From the NCBI GenBank assembly GCA_965227945.1, contig CBDDGQ010000005.1, positions 186,001-250,000 on the forward strand: a stretch of 64,000 nt of DNA, in the 5' to 3' direction. Each line of letters begins with the position of its first letter. The stretch's first letter is position 1. Of the stretch, positions 43,280-50,142 are shown in pieces. The stretch is from Azorhizobium sp965227945. GTDB lineage: Bacteria; Pseudomonadota; Alphaproteobacteria; Rhizobiales; Xanthobacteraceae. Made by a program: the position numbers and the translations under genes. Below the pieces are notes generated by a model, which had not been told where the DNA came from, ran no database searches, and saw only the letters and a list, made by a program, of their open reading frames with translations.

Positions 43280-44056
43280 TCACTGGGGGGAGGGGGGAGC
43301 CGGGAGGTGCGTCCCGTCGGTGTCGGGGGCGCCGGCGGCGGCCAGAGCCAGGGAGCGCCGGCGATCGGCCAGGCGGCTTTCGCCGCTCTCGTCGCCGAAG
43401 CACAGGCTGAAATCCGCGCACTGGGTGCAGACCGGCGTGGCGCACATGACGAAGCCGTCGTCCTCGCACATCATCCGGTAGAAGAAGCGCTTCCAGCGCA
43501 TGTTGTTGGTGTTCCGCGTCGCCAGCGGGGCGAAGTGGCGGGCCATCAGGCGGGTGAGTTCCTCCCGGTCGCGCAGGCCCAGGTCTTCCCACAGATGGTT
43601 GGCCTCCATGGCCCGGCGGGCCACCATGCCGGCCAGCCAGCGCCCCACCTCGCCGACGCTGGAGCGGCGCGCCAGCAGCAGGTCGCGCACCAAAGCGGCC
43701 TCGTCGTCCTCCGCGCTGGGGCCGACCGCGCCGGGCAGGGGCGCGCGCCAGCCGGCGGGAATATCGGCGGCGGGAAAACAGCGCAGCAAGGCCGCCAGAT
43801 CGTCGGGGGAGAGCCCCGCCTGGACATGCAGCGCGCCGCCTTCGGAGGCGGCCACCGCCAGGATGCAGGCCAGGACGTGAAAATCGAAGGCGGCGTCGCT
43901 GCCGATCAGTGCGGCCTCGGGCAAGCGCCCGGTCAATCGGCCGTAGACGGCGGACGCGGACATCTCGGGGCTCGCCGTCGCCATGACGGAGGGCGCCATG
44001 ACGGAGGGCGTGGCCAGTGCGGACGCCGGATCTGCCGGACCAATGCGGGGGGCCAT
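43280..44056 (-). CDS. nifQ: Molybdenum donor protein NifQ
   Basis: 258 residues from the ATG at 44056. The C-terminal cluster motif C-x4-C-x2-C-x5-C (C205, C210, C213, C219: C-A-T-P-V-C-T-Q-C-A-D-F-S-L-C) is diagnostic of NifQ, which carries a Mo-Fe-S cluster and donates molybdenum for FeMo-co. Preceding it, N-N-M-R-W-K-R-F-F-Y-R is the other conserved block. A short internal duplication near the start encodes the S-V-M-A-P-S-V-M-A repeat. Confidence 0.9.
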   Translation of the reverse strand: MAPRIGPADPASALATPSVMAPSVMATASPEMSASAVYGRLTGRLPEAALIGSDAAFDFHVLACILAVAASEGGALHVQAGLSPDDLAALLRCFPAADIPAGWRAPLPGAVGPSAEDDEAALVRDLLLARRSSVGEVGRWLAGMVARRAMEANHLWEDLGLRDREELTRLMARHFAPLATRNTNNMRWKRFFYRMMCEDDGFVMCATPVCTQCADFSLCFGDESGESRLADRRRSLALAAAGAPDTDGTHLPAPPSPQ

Positions 44057-44369
44057 GAACGTCACGGGTGCGCTCCAAGATGGGTGTGGCCGTGCTCCTC
44101 GGTGCGGCGGTCCCGCGCCGGGCACCCGCGGGCCGAAGCCGGATGCCGTGCCGTCGGTTCCTGGTGACGTTTCCCTGTCTTGTTCTTGACGGTTGTTTAG
44201 ATCAAAATATCGACTGCTGAAAAATTGAAGAACAGAGTCGACCTCGGACCGTGCGGCGGGTGGTTTGCGGTGCCCCGACCATCGCGTCGCCGCGCGGCCG
44301 GGGCATCGGTGCTGATCGGACCCAGACGCGGGCACGGAGCCCGCGGCCGGTCGTCTCAGCGCTGCGTCC
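44057..44369. other. 313-bp gap between nifH and nifQ
   Basis: Contains a strong hairpin 25 bases after the nifH stop (44327-44345) and an AT-rich patch at 44195-44235. No exact NifA site and no good sigma-54 element is seen; nifQ is probably read through from nifH at a reduced level. No convincing open frame. Confidence 0.55.
44327..44345. terminator. Hairpin downstream of nifH
   Basis: CGCGGGC-ACGGA-GCCCGCG, perfect 7-bp arms, 25 bases after the nifH stop. No T run follows on the minus strand, so it may be an attenuator or a 3' stabiliser giving more nifH than nifQ message. Confidence 0.5.
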
Positions 44370-45260
44370 TCAGGCCGACATGGCCGCCAGTTCGGCGGCG
44401 GTCTTGCCGACCACGGTCTCGTCCACGGCCTTCATGATGCCGTGCTCCATGAGCATGTCTTCCAGCTCGTCCATGGTGATGGGGGTCGGGATGATGCCCT
44501 TGCCGCCATTGGCATGGATCTTGGTCGCCAGGCTGCGGTAGTGGCCGGCCTGGACGCTGTCGGGGGCGTATTCGAGCACGGTCATGCGGCGCAGCTCGGC
44601 GTGCTGCACGATGTTGTCGCGCGGCACGAAATAGATCAGGTGGGTGCCGAGCTTCTTGGCCATGGCTTCCGCCAGTTCCAGCTCCTTGTCGGTCTGGCGC
44701 TCATTGCAGACCAGCCCGCCCAACCGCACGCCGCCGGAATTGGCGTATTTGAGAATGCCCTTGGAGATGTTGTTGGCCGCATACATGGCCATCATCTCGC
44801 CGGACATGACGATGTAGATTTCCTGCGCCTTGTTCTCGCGGATGGGCATGGCGAAGCCGCCGCACACCACGTCGCCGAGCACGTCGTAGGAGACATAGTC
44901 GATGTCTTCGTAGGCGCCGTTCTCCTCCAGGAAGTTGATGGAGGTGATGACGCCGCGGCCGGCGCAGCCGACGCCGGGCTCAGGCCCGCCGGATTCCACG
45001 CAGCGGATGTCGCGGTAGCCGACCTTCATGACCTCTTCCAGCTCCAGGTCTTCGACGCTGCCGGCGGCAGCGGCGAGGCTCAGGATGGTGTCCTGGGCCT
45101 TGGCATGGAGGATGAGGCGGGTGGAGTCGGCCTTGGGGTCGCAACCGACGATGAGGATCTTGTGACCCATCTCGGCGAGCGCCGCCAGGGTGTTCTGAGA
45201 GGTGGTGGACTTGCCGATACCACCTTTACCGTAGAATGCGATTTGTCGTAGTGACGACAT
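44370..45260 (-). CDS. nifH: Nitrogenase iron protein (dinitrogenase reductase)
   Basis: 296 residues from the ATG at 45260. P-loop G-K-G-G-I-G-K-S at 11-18, the 4Fe-4S cluster cysteines C99 (G-C-A-G-R-G-V-I-T-S) and C133 (V-V-C-G-G-F), and R102, the Arg that DraT ADP-ribosylates in relatives. NifH gives electrons with ATP hydrolysis to the MoFe protein and is needed for cofactor maturation. nifDK is not next to it: nifQ lies downstream and a divergent operon upstream, so this is a stand-alone nifH. Confidence 0.97.
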   Translation of the reverse strand: MSSLRQIAFYGKGGIGKSTTSQNTLAALAEMGHKILIVGCDPKADSTRLILHAKAQDTILSLAAAAGSVEDLELEEVMKVGYRDIRCVESGGPEPGVGCAGRGVITSINFLEENGAYEDIDYVSYDVLGDVVCGGFAMPIRENKAQEIYIVMSGEMMAMYAANNISKGILKYANSGGVRLGGLVCNERQTDKELELAEAMAKKLGTHLIYFVPRDNIVQHAELRRMTVLEYAPDSVQAGHYRSLATKIHANGGKGIIPTPITMDELEDMLMEHGIMKAVDETVVGKTAAELAAMSA

Positions 45261-45420
45261 GACTGGTTTCCTTCGAACCGATTGCCAATGATCACTGCGT
45301 GCAGACGCGCACGTGTGTTCCTCGCTCACAAACAGGCTCGCCGGTTACGGGAAGGAGCACATCGCTCGTCGTCGCGTCTGCGTGTACTCAGCCCTCACTC
45401 GCCGTGCGGAATAGCTAATC

Positions 45421-45435
45421 GCAACGACCGTGCCA
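45421..45435 (-). promoter_or_regulatory. Sigma-54 -24/-12 promoter of nifH
   Basis: Minus strand TGGCACG-GTCG-TTGC, a perfect match to TGGCACG-N4-TTGC. The implied start is near 45409, giving a leader of about 150 bases. Confidence 0.95.
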
Positions 45436-45450
45436 CTTGCTGTATTCTTG

Positions 45451-45463
45451 TAATGCATTGATT
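45451..45463 (-). promoter_or_regulatory. IHF-like site between nifH promoter and NifA sites
   Basis: Minus strand AATCAATGCATTA matches WATCAA-N4-TTR exactly. It lies in an AT-rich block between the -24 element and the NifA sites, where IHF bending brings NifA to sigma-54 polymerase in other diazotrophs. Confidence 0.7.
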
Positions 45464-45501
45464 TTAAACGATATTATTTTCGCGGTCGCGGCCGGTTGCA
45501 G

Positions 45502-45517
45502 TGTCTTGAACCGGACA
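45502..45517. promoter_or_regulatory. NifA upstream activator site 1 (nifH / receiver gene)
   Basis: TGTCTTGAACCGGACA, exact TGT-N10-ACA, about 67 bases upstream of the nifH -24 element. Confidence 0.9.
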
Positions 45518-45530
45518 GTGGGGCTCCGGC

Positions 45531-45546
45531 TGTCATAAACGAAACA
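45531..45546. promoter_or_regulatory. NifA upstream activator site 2 (nifH / receiver gene)
   Basis: TGTCATAAACGAAACA, exact TGT-N10-ACA, offset 29 bases from site 1. It is about 80 bases upstream of the rightward sigma-54 element, so it can serve both directions. Confidence 0.88.
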
Positions 45547-45624
45547 CGTTGACCGCCCTCCCGGCGCAGGTGCGGGACCCTCCGCTTCGCTGGTCAAACC
45601 CCGCTCTATGGCCTGCCATCGCTT

Positions 45625-45639
45625 CGGAACGGAACTTGC
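45625..45639 (+). promoter_or_regulatory. Sigma-54 -24/-12 promoter of the receiver-nifO operon
   Basis: CGGAACG-GAAC-TTGC: GG-N10-GC spacing exact, two mismatches to the 11 fixed consensus bases. Predicted transcription start near 45651, 46 bases before the receiver gene ATG. Confidence 0.75.
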
Positions 45640-45696
45640 TTGGGGCTCCGTGAGCCGCGGAGCGCAGCCGCTTCGGGTCATTGCAGCGAGGCTGAC

Positions 45697-46131
45697 ATGC
45701 AAATTGGTGTCGAGACGTCAAAGGCCGTGGACCAGCGGCGCGTGTTCGTCGTGGATGAGGATGAGATCACCCGCGCGGCGCTGCAATTCATGTTGCACGA
45801 TGAGATCGAAACCCACGAGATCGCCACCCTGGAAGACGCCTATGAGAAGGGCGTCGGCTGGCTGAAGCCGGACGTGCTGCTGCTGGGGGTGTCGTTCCTG
45901 GCGCAGCGCGGGTCCGGCATCGTCGGCGAGATCGCCGCGGCGTTCCCCGGCGTGCGCATTCTGGTGGTGTGCGAGAAGAAGGACGAAGCGGTGGCGGTGG
46001 ACGGCATGAAGGCCGGCGCCCATGGCGCCCTGGTCAAGCCGCTGACGCTGGAAGCGGTGCGCAAGAAGGTGGACACCATCCTGGGCCGGGGTGGCGCCGC
46101 GCCGCTGGTTCAGCTCGGCATGATGAAGTAG
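45697..46131 (+). CDS. Degenerate response-regulator receiver protein in nif operon
   Basis: 144 residues, ATG at 45697. A single CheY-like domain: acidic pocket D20-E21-D22 in V-V-D-E-D-E, the conserved Lys K114 in A-L-V-K-P and the A-G-A-H-G loop. The phosphoacceptor Asp at the end of strand 3 is replaced by Gly (G64, in P-D-V-L-L-L-G-V-S), so it cannot be phosphorylated in the normal way. No output domain. It is first in an operon with nifO, divergent from nifH. Function unknown; a phosphorylation-independent adaptor is one possibility. Confidence 0.82.
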   Translation: MQIGVETSKAVDQRRVFVVDEDEITRAALQFMLHDEIETHEIATLEDAYEKGVGWLKPDVLLLGVSFLAQRGSGIVGEIAAAFPGVRILVVCEKKDEAVAVDGMKAGAHGALVKPLTLEAVRKKVDTILGRGGAAPLVQLGMMK

Positions 46132-46146
46132 GGGCCGGCTTTGGCC

Positions 46147-46566
46147 ATGGTCCTGTTCTACGAGAAGCCCGGCTGCAGCACCAATGCCCGGCAGAAGCGC
46201 CTGCTGGCGGAGGCGGGGCACCAGGTGGAGGCCCGCAGCCTGCTCACCGAGCCGTGGACCGCGGAGCGCCTGCGCGCTTTCTTCGGCCCCACGCCGGTCA
46301 GCACATGGTTCAACCCCGCCGCCCCGCGCATCAAGGCCGGGGCGGTGCGCCCCGAGACGCTGGACGCGGACGCAGCGTTGGCCTTGATGCTGGCGGATCC
46401 TCTGCTCATCCGCCGGCCGCTGGTGGAGGTGGCGGGCGTGCGCTGCGCCGGCTTCGACCGCGCCCCGGTCACCGATCTGCTCAGCGGGGCGGCGGCCCTG
46501 CCGGAGGGATGCAGCCGACCCAACGCGGATGCGTGCCCGGACCCGATCGCCCGTGTCCCGGCCTGA
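46147..46566 (+). CDS. nifO: Nitrogenase-associated ArsC-like protein NifO
   Basis: 139 residues from the ATG at 46147 (TTG at 46141 is an alternative). Thioredoxin-fold ArsC/Spx family: F-Y-E-K-P-G-C-S-T-N-A-R-Q with C10, then R-S-L-L-T-E-P-W-T and the basic P-L-L-I-R-R-P-L segment. NifO in Azotobacter affects the balance between nitrogenase and nitrate assimilation through molybdenum. 15 bases after the receiver gene. Confidence 0.85.
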   Translation: MVLFYEKPGCSTNARQKRLLAEAGHQVEARSLLTEPWTAERLRAFFGPTPVSTWFNPAAPRIKAGAVRPETLDADAALALMLADPLLIRRPLVEVAGVRCAGFDRAPVTDLLSGAAALPEGCSRPNADACPDPIARVPA

Positions 46567-46635
46567 CCGCGCCGTCGGCGGGACGGCCGCTCCCGCACCG
46601 GCCCTCGGCCGCCCCGCCGCGCGCCGGAGGCCCGC

Positions 46636-48282
46636 ATGACCCATGCGGTCCCTGAGCCGCTGCTCAGCGCGCCGGTTGCCGACGTGCCCTTGGCGCTCGC
46701 CTATCACGCCCGCACCAAGCACAGCCTGAAGCGCTATGCCGCCGGACCGGAGACGCTGGATTGGGATCTTCAGCCCGATCCCTTCCGGGTGTTCGCCGGC
46801 AGCGCGCAGACCCCGTTGCCGCTGGGGGCGGCCGCCCTCGGCGCCCGGTTCAGCCAGCTCGCCGGGCCGGTCTCGCTGCCGCCGGCGCCGCTGACCCTGG
46901 CCAGCCTGGGCGCGCTGCTGGAAGTCTCGCTGGGCCTGTCCGCCTGGAAGGAACTGGGGCCGGACCGCTGGGCGGTGCGGTGCAATCCCTCCAGCGGCAA
47001 TCTGCACCCCACGGAAGCCTATGTGCTCGCCGCCGGCGTGCCGGGTCTGGCGGACGGGGTGCATCATTATGCCTGCCGCGAGCACGCCCTCGAGCAGCGC
47101 TGCGCCGCGACCCTTAGGGATGCGGGACCGCCGCGTCTGTGGGTGGGGCTGTCCTCCATCCATTGGCGCGAGGCTTGGAAATATGGCGAGCGGGCGTTCC
47201 GCTATTGCCAGCTGGACATCGGTCACGCGCTGGGCGCGCTGCGCTATGCGGCGGCGCTGCTGGGCTGGACCGCGCATCTGGTGCCTGGCCTCGACAGCGC
47301 CGCGCTGGGCGCCTTGATGGGGCTGGACCGCGACGGAGACTTTGCCGCCGCGGAGCGGGAGGAGCCGGACCTGCTGCTGGCCATCGGCCCCGCCGTGCAG
47401 CCGCTTCCGCCACCGCCGGCGCTCGCGGCCGGCCGTTGGAGCGGGCAGGCCAATCGTCTCGATGCCCACCCCATGTATCACTGGCCGATCATCGACGCGG
47501 TGAGCGGTGCCACCCGCGGCGTCGGCGCGGTGCCGCCGGCCGCGCCGCCGGTGGCCTATCCGCCCCGCTGTCCGCCGGATGTGCCGGCCGCACCGCTGCT
47601 GCTGGGGCGGCGCAGCGCGCAGCGTTTCGACAGTCGCTTCGTCATGCCCAAGGCGGTGTTCTTCGATCTGCTGGACGCGCTGCTACCGCGCGCGGAGGCA
47701 CCATGGGACCTGTGGCCCCACGATCCCCGGCTGCACCCGGTCCTGTTCGTCCATAAGGTGGAGGGCCTGGAGCCCGGCCTCTATGCGCTGCCGCGACACC
47801 CCGGCGTGGTGCCGGCGCTGCGGGCGGCTTTGCGGGCGGATTTCTCCTGGTCGCCGGTGGCGGAGGCGCCGCCCCATCTGCCGCTGGCGCGGCTGGTGGC
47901 GGCGGACAGCCGGGGCATCGCCCGCACCCTCAATTGTCACCAGGCGATCGCCGGCGATAGCTGCTTTGCCGTGAGCCTGCTGGCCGAGTTCAGCGCCCTG
48001 GTGGCGGCCGATCCCTGGCGCTATCGCCAGCTGCATTGGGAGGCGGGCCTGCTGGGCCATGTGCTCTATCTGGAAGCGGAGGCGGCGGGCCTGCGCGGCA
48101 CCGGCATCGGCTGCTATTTCGACGATGCGCTGCATGATCTGCTGGGCCTCGCCGGGCCGCAGGTGCAGGCGCTCTACCATTTCACCGTGGGCCGTCCGCT
48201 GGTGGACGACCGCATTCTCACCCGGCCGGCCTATGGCGCGCGCATGGCCGACGCCGAGCCGGGCCTGGAACCGACCGCATGA
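46636..48282 (+). CDS. SagB-type nitroreductase-family protein, tandem domains
   Basis: 548 residues with two nitroreductase-fold halves. The first (about 20-260) has R-C-N-P-S-S-G-N-L-H-P-T-E-A-Y and Y-R-Y-C-type F-R-Y-C-Q-L-D-I-G-H-A. The second (about 315-530) begins R-R-S-A-Q-R-F-D-S-R-F and holds L-N-C-H-Q-A-I-A and G-T-G-I-G-C-Y-F-D-D. Such SagB-like flavoproteins oxidise thiazolines in peptide toxins, but here there is no precursor peptide or cyclodehydratase. A redox role in the nif operon is more likely. Overlaps the next gene by four bases. Confidence 0.8.
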   Translation: MTHAVPEPLLSAPVADVPLALAYHARTKHSLKRYAAGPETLDWDLQPDPFRVFAGSAQTPLPLGAAALGARFSQLAGPVSLPPAPLTLASLGALLEVSLGLSAWKELGPDRWAVRCNPSSGNLHPTEAYVLAAGVPGLADGVHHYACREHALEQRCAATLRDAGPPRLWVGLSSIHWREAWKYGERAFRYCQLDIGHALGALRYAAALLGWTAHLVPGLDSAALGALMGLDRDGDFAAAEREEPDLLLAIGPAVQPLPPPPALAAGRWSGQANRLDAHPMYHWPIIDAVSGATRGVGAVPPAAPPVAYPPRCPPDVPAAPLLLGRRSAQRFDSRFVMPKAVFFDLLDALLPRAEAPWDLWPHDPRLHPVLFVHKVEGLEPGLYALPRHPGVVPALRAALRADFSWSPVAEAPPHLPLARLVAADSRGIARTLNCHQAIAGDSCFAVSLLAEFSALVAADPWRYRQLHWEAGLLGHVLYLEAEAAGLRGTGIGCYFDDALHDLLGLAGPQVQALYHFTVGRPLVDDRILTRPAYGARMADAEPGLEPTA

Positions 48283-49085
48283 GACCGCGCCTTCCCTTCC
48301 GCCGCATCGATCTTGCGGAGGCCGAGGCTCTGCTGCACCGGGACGATGTGCTGCTGCTGGATATCCGCGACGCGGGCGCGTTTGCCACCGCGCATCTGGA
48401 GGGGGCGGTGCGGGCGTCCCACGGCAATCTCTCGGAGATCATCGCCGCCACGCCGCGGCACCGGCCGGTGCTGATCTATTGCTATCACGGCCACGCCAGC
48501 CAGGAGTATGCCCAGACCTTCTCCGACTTCGGCTTTACGCAGGTCTATAGCCTGGATGGCGGCTATGAGGCGTGGCGGACCCGCCCTGTGGCCGAGGTGG
48601 CTGCCCCCGCCTCGCAGGTGAGCGACCCGGTTCTGGGGCAATGGCTGACCGATCAGGGCTTTGTCTCGGCGACCCCGGACGCGCGCGGCCCGAACCAGAT
48701 CACGCCCTTGATGGTGGCGGCCCATGCCGGGGCAGGCGACATGGTGCGCCGCCTGCTGGCGGCGGGGGCGGCCCTTGATGCCCGCAATGGCGATGGCAAT
48801 ACGGCGATCTGGCTGGCCTGCGTGGGGCGCCATCTGGCGATCATCGACCAGTTGGTGGCGGCGGGGATCGATCCCGACACCCAGAACGATACCGGCGCCA
48901 CCGCCTTGATGTATGCGGCGTCCGCCGGGCTGGCGGAGGTGGTGGCGCATCTGCTGGCGTGCGGCGCCGATCCCCGCGTGGAGACGCCGGACGGCTTCAC
49001 CGCGCTGGACCTGGTCACCACACCGGCGTGCCTTGCCCTGCTGCGCCCGCCGCGGGCAAAGCCGCTGCCGACCCCCGGCGCCTGA
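48279..49085 (+). CDS. Rhodanese-ankyrin repeat fusion protein
   Basis: 268 residues. A GlpE-like single rhodanese domain (1-107) has the active-site loop C-Y-H-G-H-A-S and W-R substrate region G-G-Y-E-A-W-R. Then about four ankyrin repeats (residues 130-250; T-P-L-M-V-A-A-H-A-G-A-G-D-M-V, N-T-A-I-W-L-A-C-V-G-R, A-T-A-L-M-Y-A-A). The rhodanese part moves sulfane sulfur; ankyrin repeats bind a partner. A nif-linked rhodanese (rhdN) occurs near nifO-nifQ in Azotobacter, so a role in Fe-S or cofactor sulfur supply is plausible. Confidence 0.85.
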   Translation: MRPRLPFRRIDLAEAEALLHRDDVLLLDIRDAGAFATAHLEGAVRASHGNLSEIIAATPRHRPVLIYCYHGHASQEYAQTFSDFGFTQVYSLDGGYEAWRTRPVAEVAAPASQVSDPVLGQWLTDQGFVSATPDARGPNQITPLMVAAHAGAGDMVRRLLAAGAALDARNGDGNTAIWLACVGRHLAIIDQLVAAGIDPDTQNDTGATALMYAASAGLAEVVAHLLACGADPRVETPDGFTALDLVTTPACLALLRPPRAKPLPTPGA

Positions 49086-49112
49086 CGCGCCAGGGGCGGA
49101 CGGGGCCGGCCC

Positions 49113-49445
49113 TCAGAGGGCGCCGGCGGTGATGCCCTTGTCGGCCACCAAAGCGGTCAGCTCGCCCGAGGCGGCCATTTCCCGCACGATGTCGCAGCCG
49201 CCCACGAACTCGCCCTTCAGGAACAGCTGCGGGATGGTGGGCCAGTTGGAGAAGCTCTTGATGCCCTCGCGGATCATCGGATCGGCGAGCACGTCCACGC
49301 TGTGGAAGGGGATCTCCAGGCGCGACAGGATCTGCACCACCGTGCCCGAGAAGCCGCACTGCGGGGCGGCGGGCACGCCCTTCATGAACAGCACCACGTC
49401 GTGGCTGGAGATGAGGTCGGTGATTCGTTCGGCGGTGGTGGCCAT
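49113..49445 (-). CDS. grxD: Monothiol glutaredoxin (Grx4/GrxD-type) in nif cluster
   Basis: 110 residues from the ATG at 49445. Motif C-G-F-S (C30-S33) in M-K-G-V-P-A-A-P-Q-C-G-F-S, then W-P-T-I-P-Q-L-F and G-G-C-D-I-V. Monothiol Grx proteins carry labile 2Fe-2S clusters together with BolA. It follows a bolA gene (minus strand, 140 bases) with a NifA/sigma-54 promoter, so it is probably the nitrogenase-dedicated copy, as Grx5-nif in Azotobacter. Confidence 0.9.
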   Translation of the reverse strand: MATTAERITDLISSHDVVLFMKGVPAAPQCGFSGTVVQILSRLEIPFHSVDVLADPMIREGIKSFSNWPTIPQLFLKGEFVGGCDIVREMAASGELTALVADKGITAGAL

Positions 49446-49585
49446 GGTCTGATCCTTCGACAAGCCAGAGACAGGGAAAATGGACGGAACAGGCGGCACG
49501 GCTGCGGCCATTGCGGGCCATGTCGGGGCCGTGCCGGGGCGGTCTGCGGGCCGTGCAGGCGCCGCACCGGGGCCTTGCGGGGCCG

Positions 49586-49819
49586 TCAGGCGGGCACGAC
49601 GGTTTCCAGGGCCAAGGCGTGGAGCGCATCGCCCATGTGGCCCTGGAGGGCGGCATAGACCATCTGGTGCTGCTGCACCCGGCTCTTGCCCTTGAACTGG
49701 GCCGAGGTGACCCGGGCGGCGTAATGATCGCCGTCGCCCGCCAGGTCCATCACCAGAACCTGCCCGTCGGGGAAGGCCTGCTGGATGAGACGTTCGATCT
49801 CCGATCCGACCATTGCCAT
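49586..49819 (-). CDS. bolA: BolA-family protein
   Basis: 77 residues: I-E-R-L-I-Q-Q-A-F-P-D-G-Q-V, D-G-D-H-Y-A-A-R-V-T-S, F-K-G-K-S-R-V-Q-Q-H-Q-M-V-Y-A-A-L. BolA binds an Fe-S cluster jointly with CGFS glutaredoxin through its conserved His. The two genes sit together, bolA first. A sigma-54 element 84 bases upstream and a NifA site further up put the pair under nitrogen-fixation control. Confidence 0.9.
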   Translation of the reverse strand: MAMVGSEIERLIQQAFPDGQVLVMDLAGDGDHYAARVTSAQFKGKSRVQQHQMVYAALQGHMGDALHALALETVVPA

Positions 49820-49903
49820 GATATTGCTCCAGAAAGTCCGCTCTCGGTCCTGCGCCTTCGGGCGCTTCAGGCGGCCGGTGTCCGCCGCCCCGTGTCCGGC
49901 CAG

Positions 49904-49918
49904 TGCAAGGTTCAAACC
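49904..49918 (-). promoter_or_regulatory. Sigma-54 -24/-12 promoter of bolA-grxD
   Basis: Minus strand TGGTTTG-AACC-TTGC; TGG, G and TTGC conserved, GG-N10-GC spacing exact. Leader of about 70 bases to bolA. Confidence 0.72.
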
Positions 49919-50027
49919 AAGTGCCCCAAGCCGCCCGCACGACCGCGGAGGGCCCGCAACGGCGGCGTGCGCCCGTTCTGGTACCTGACTTCGTCACCTG
50001 TACGGTGGCAGGACCGACAACCGGGCC

Positions 50028-50043
50028 TGTCGCACGTCCGACA
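50028..50043. promoter_or_regulatory. NifA upstream activator site of bolA-grxD
   Basis: TGTCGCACGTCCGACA, exact TGT-N10-ACA with arms TGTCG/CGACA. About 110 bases upstream of the bolA -24 element. Confidence 0.8.
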
Positions 50044-50142
50044 CCCGACACAGCCACCGACGGGGCGCGGCGCGCTCACCAAGCCGGCCATGACCCTCCG
50101 GCGGACGCGCGGGGCGGCCCCGCTTTTGCATTTGCCCCGGCC

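Larger units (their letters stand above)
45261..45696. other. 436-bp divergent nif control region
   Basis: Lies between nifH (minus) and a receiver-like gene (plus). It contains, left to right: the nifH leader (about 150 bases), the nifH sigma-54 promoter, an IHF-like site in an AT-rich block (45440-45480), two exact NifA sites, and a sigma-54 promoter pointing right. Both genes appear to share the central NifA sites. Confidence 0.85.
49820..50142. other. 323-bp divergent control region between bolA and TPR gene
   Basis: Contains the bolA sigma-54 element at 49904-49918 and an exact NifA site at 50028-50043. A GG-N10-GC element toward the TPR gene (50115-50129) would leave almost no leader, so I do not call it. 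No open frame of note. Confidence 0.7.

Noticed and set aside
44057..44369. Own NifA/sigma-54 promoter for nifQ
   Set aside because: Closest elements are TGT-N10-ACG and a GG-N10-GC with CCGC in place of TTGC; too degenerate to call.
50115..50129. CGGCCCC-GCTT-TTGC as sigma-54 promoter of the TPR gene
   Set aside because: The implied transcription start would fall at the ATG at 50143, leaving no leader; probably chance in GC-rich DNA.
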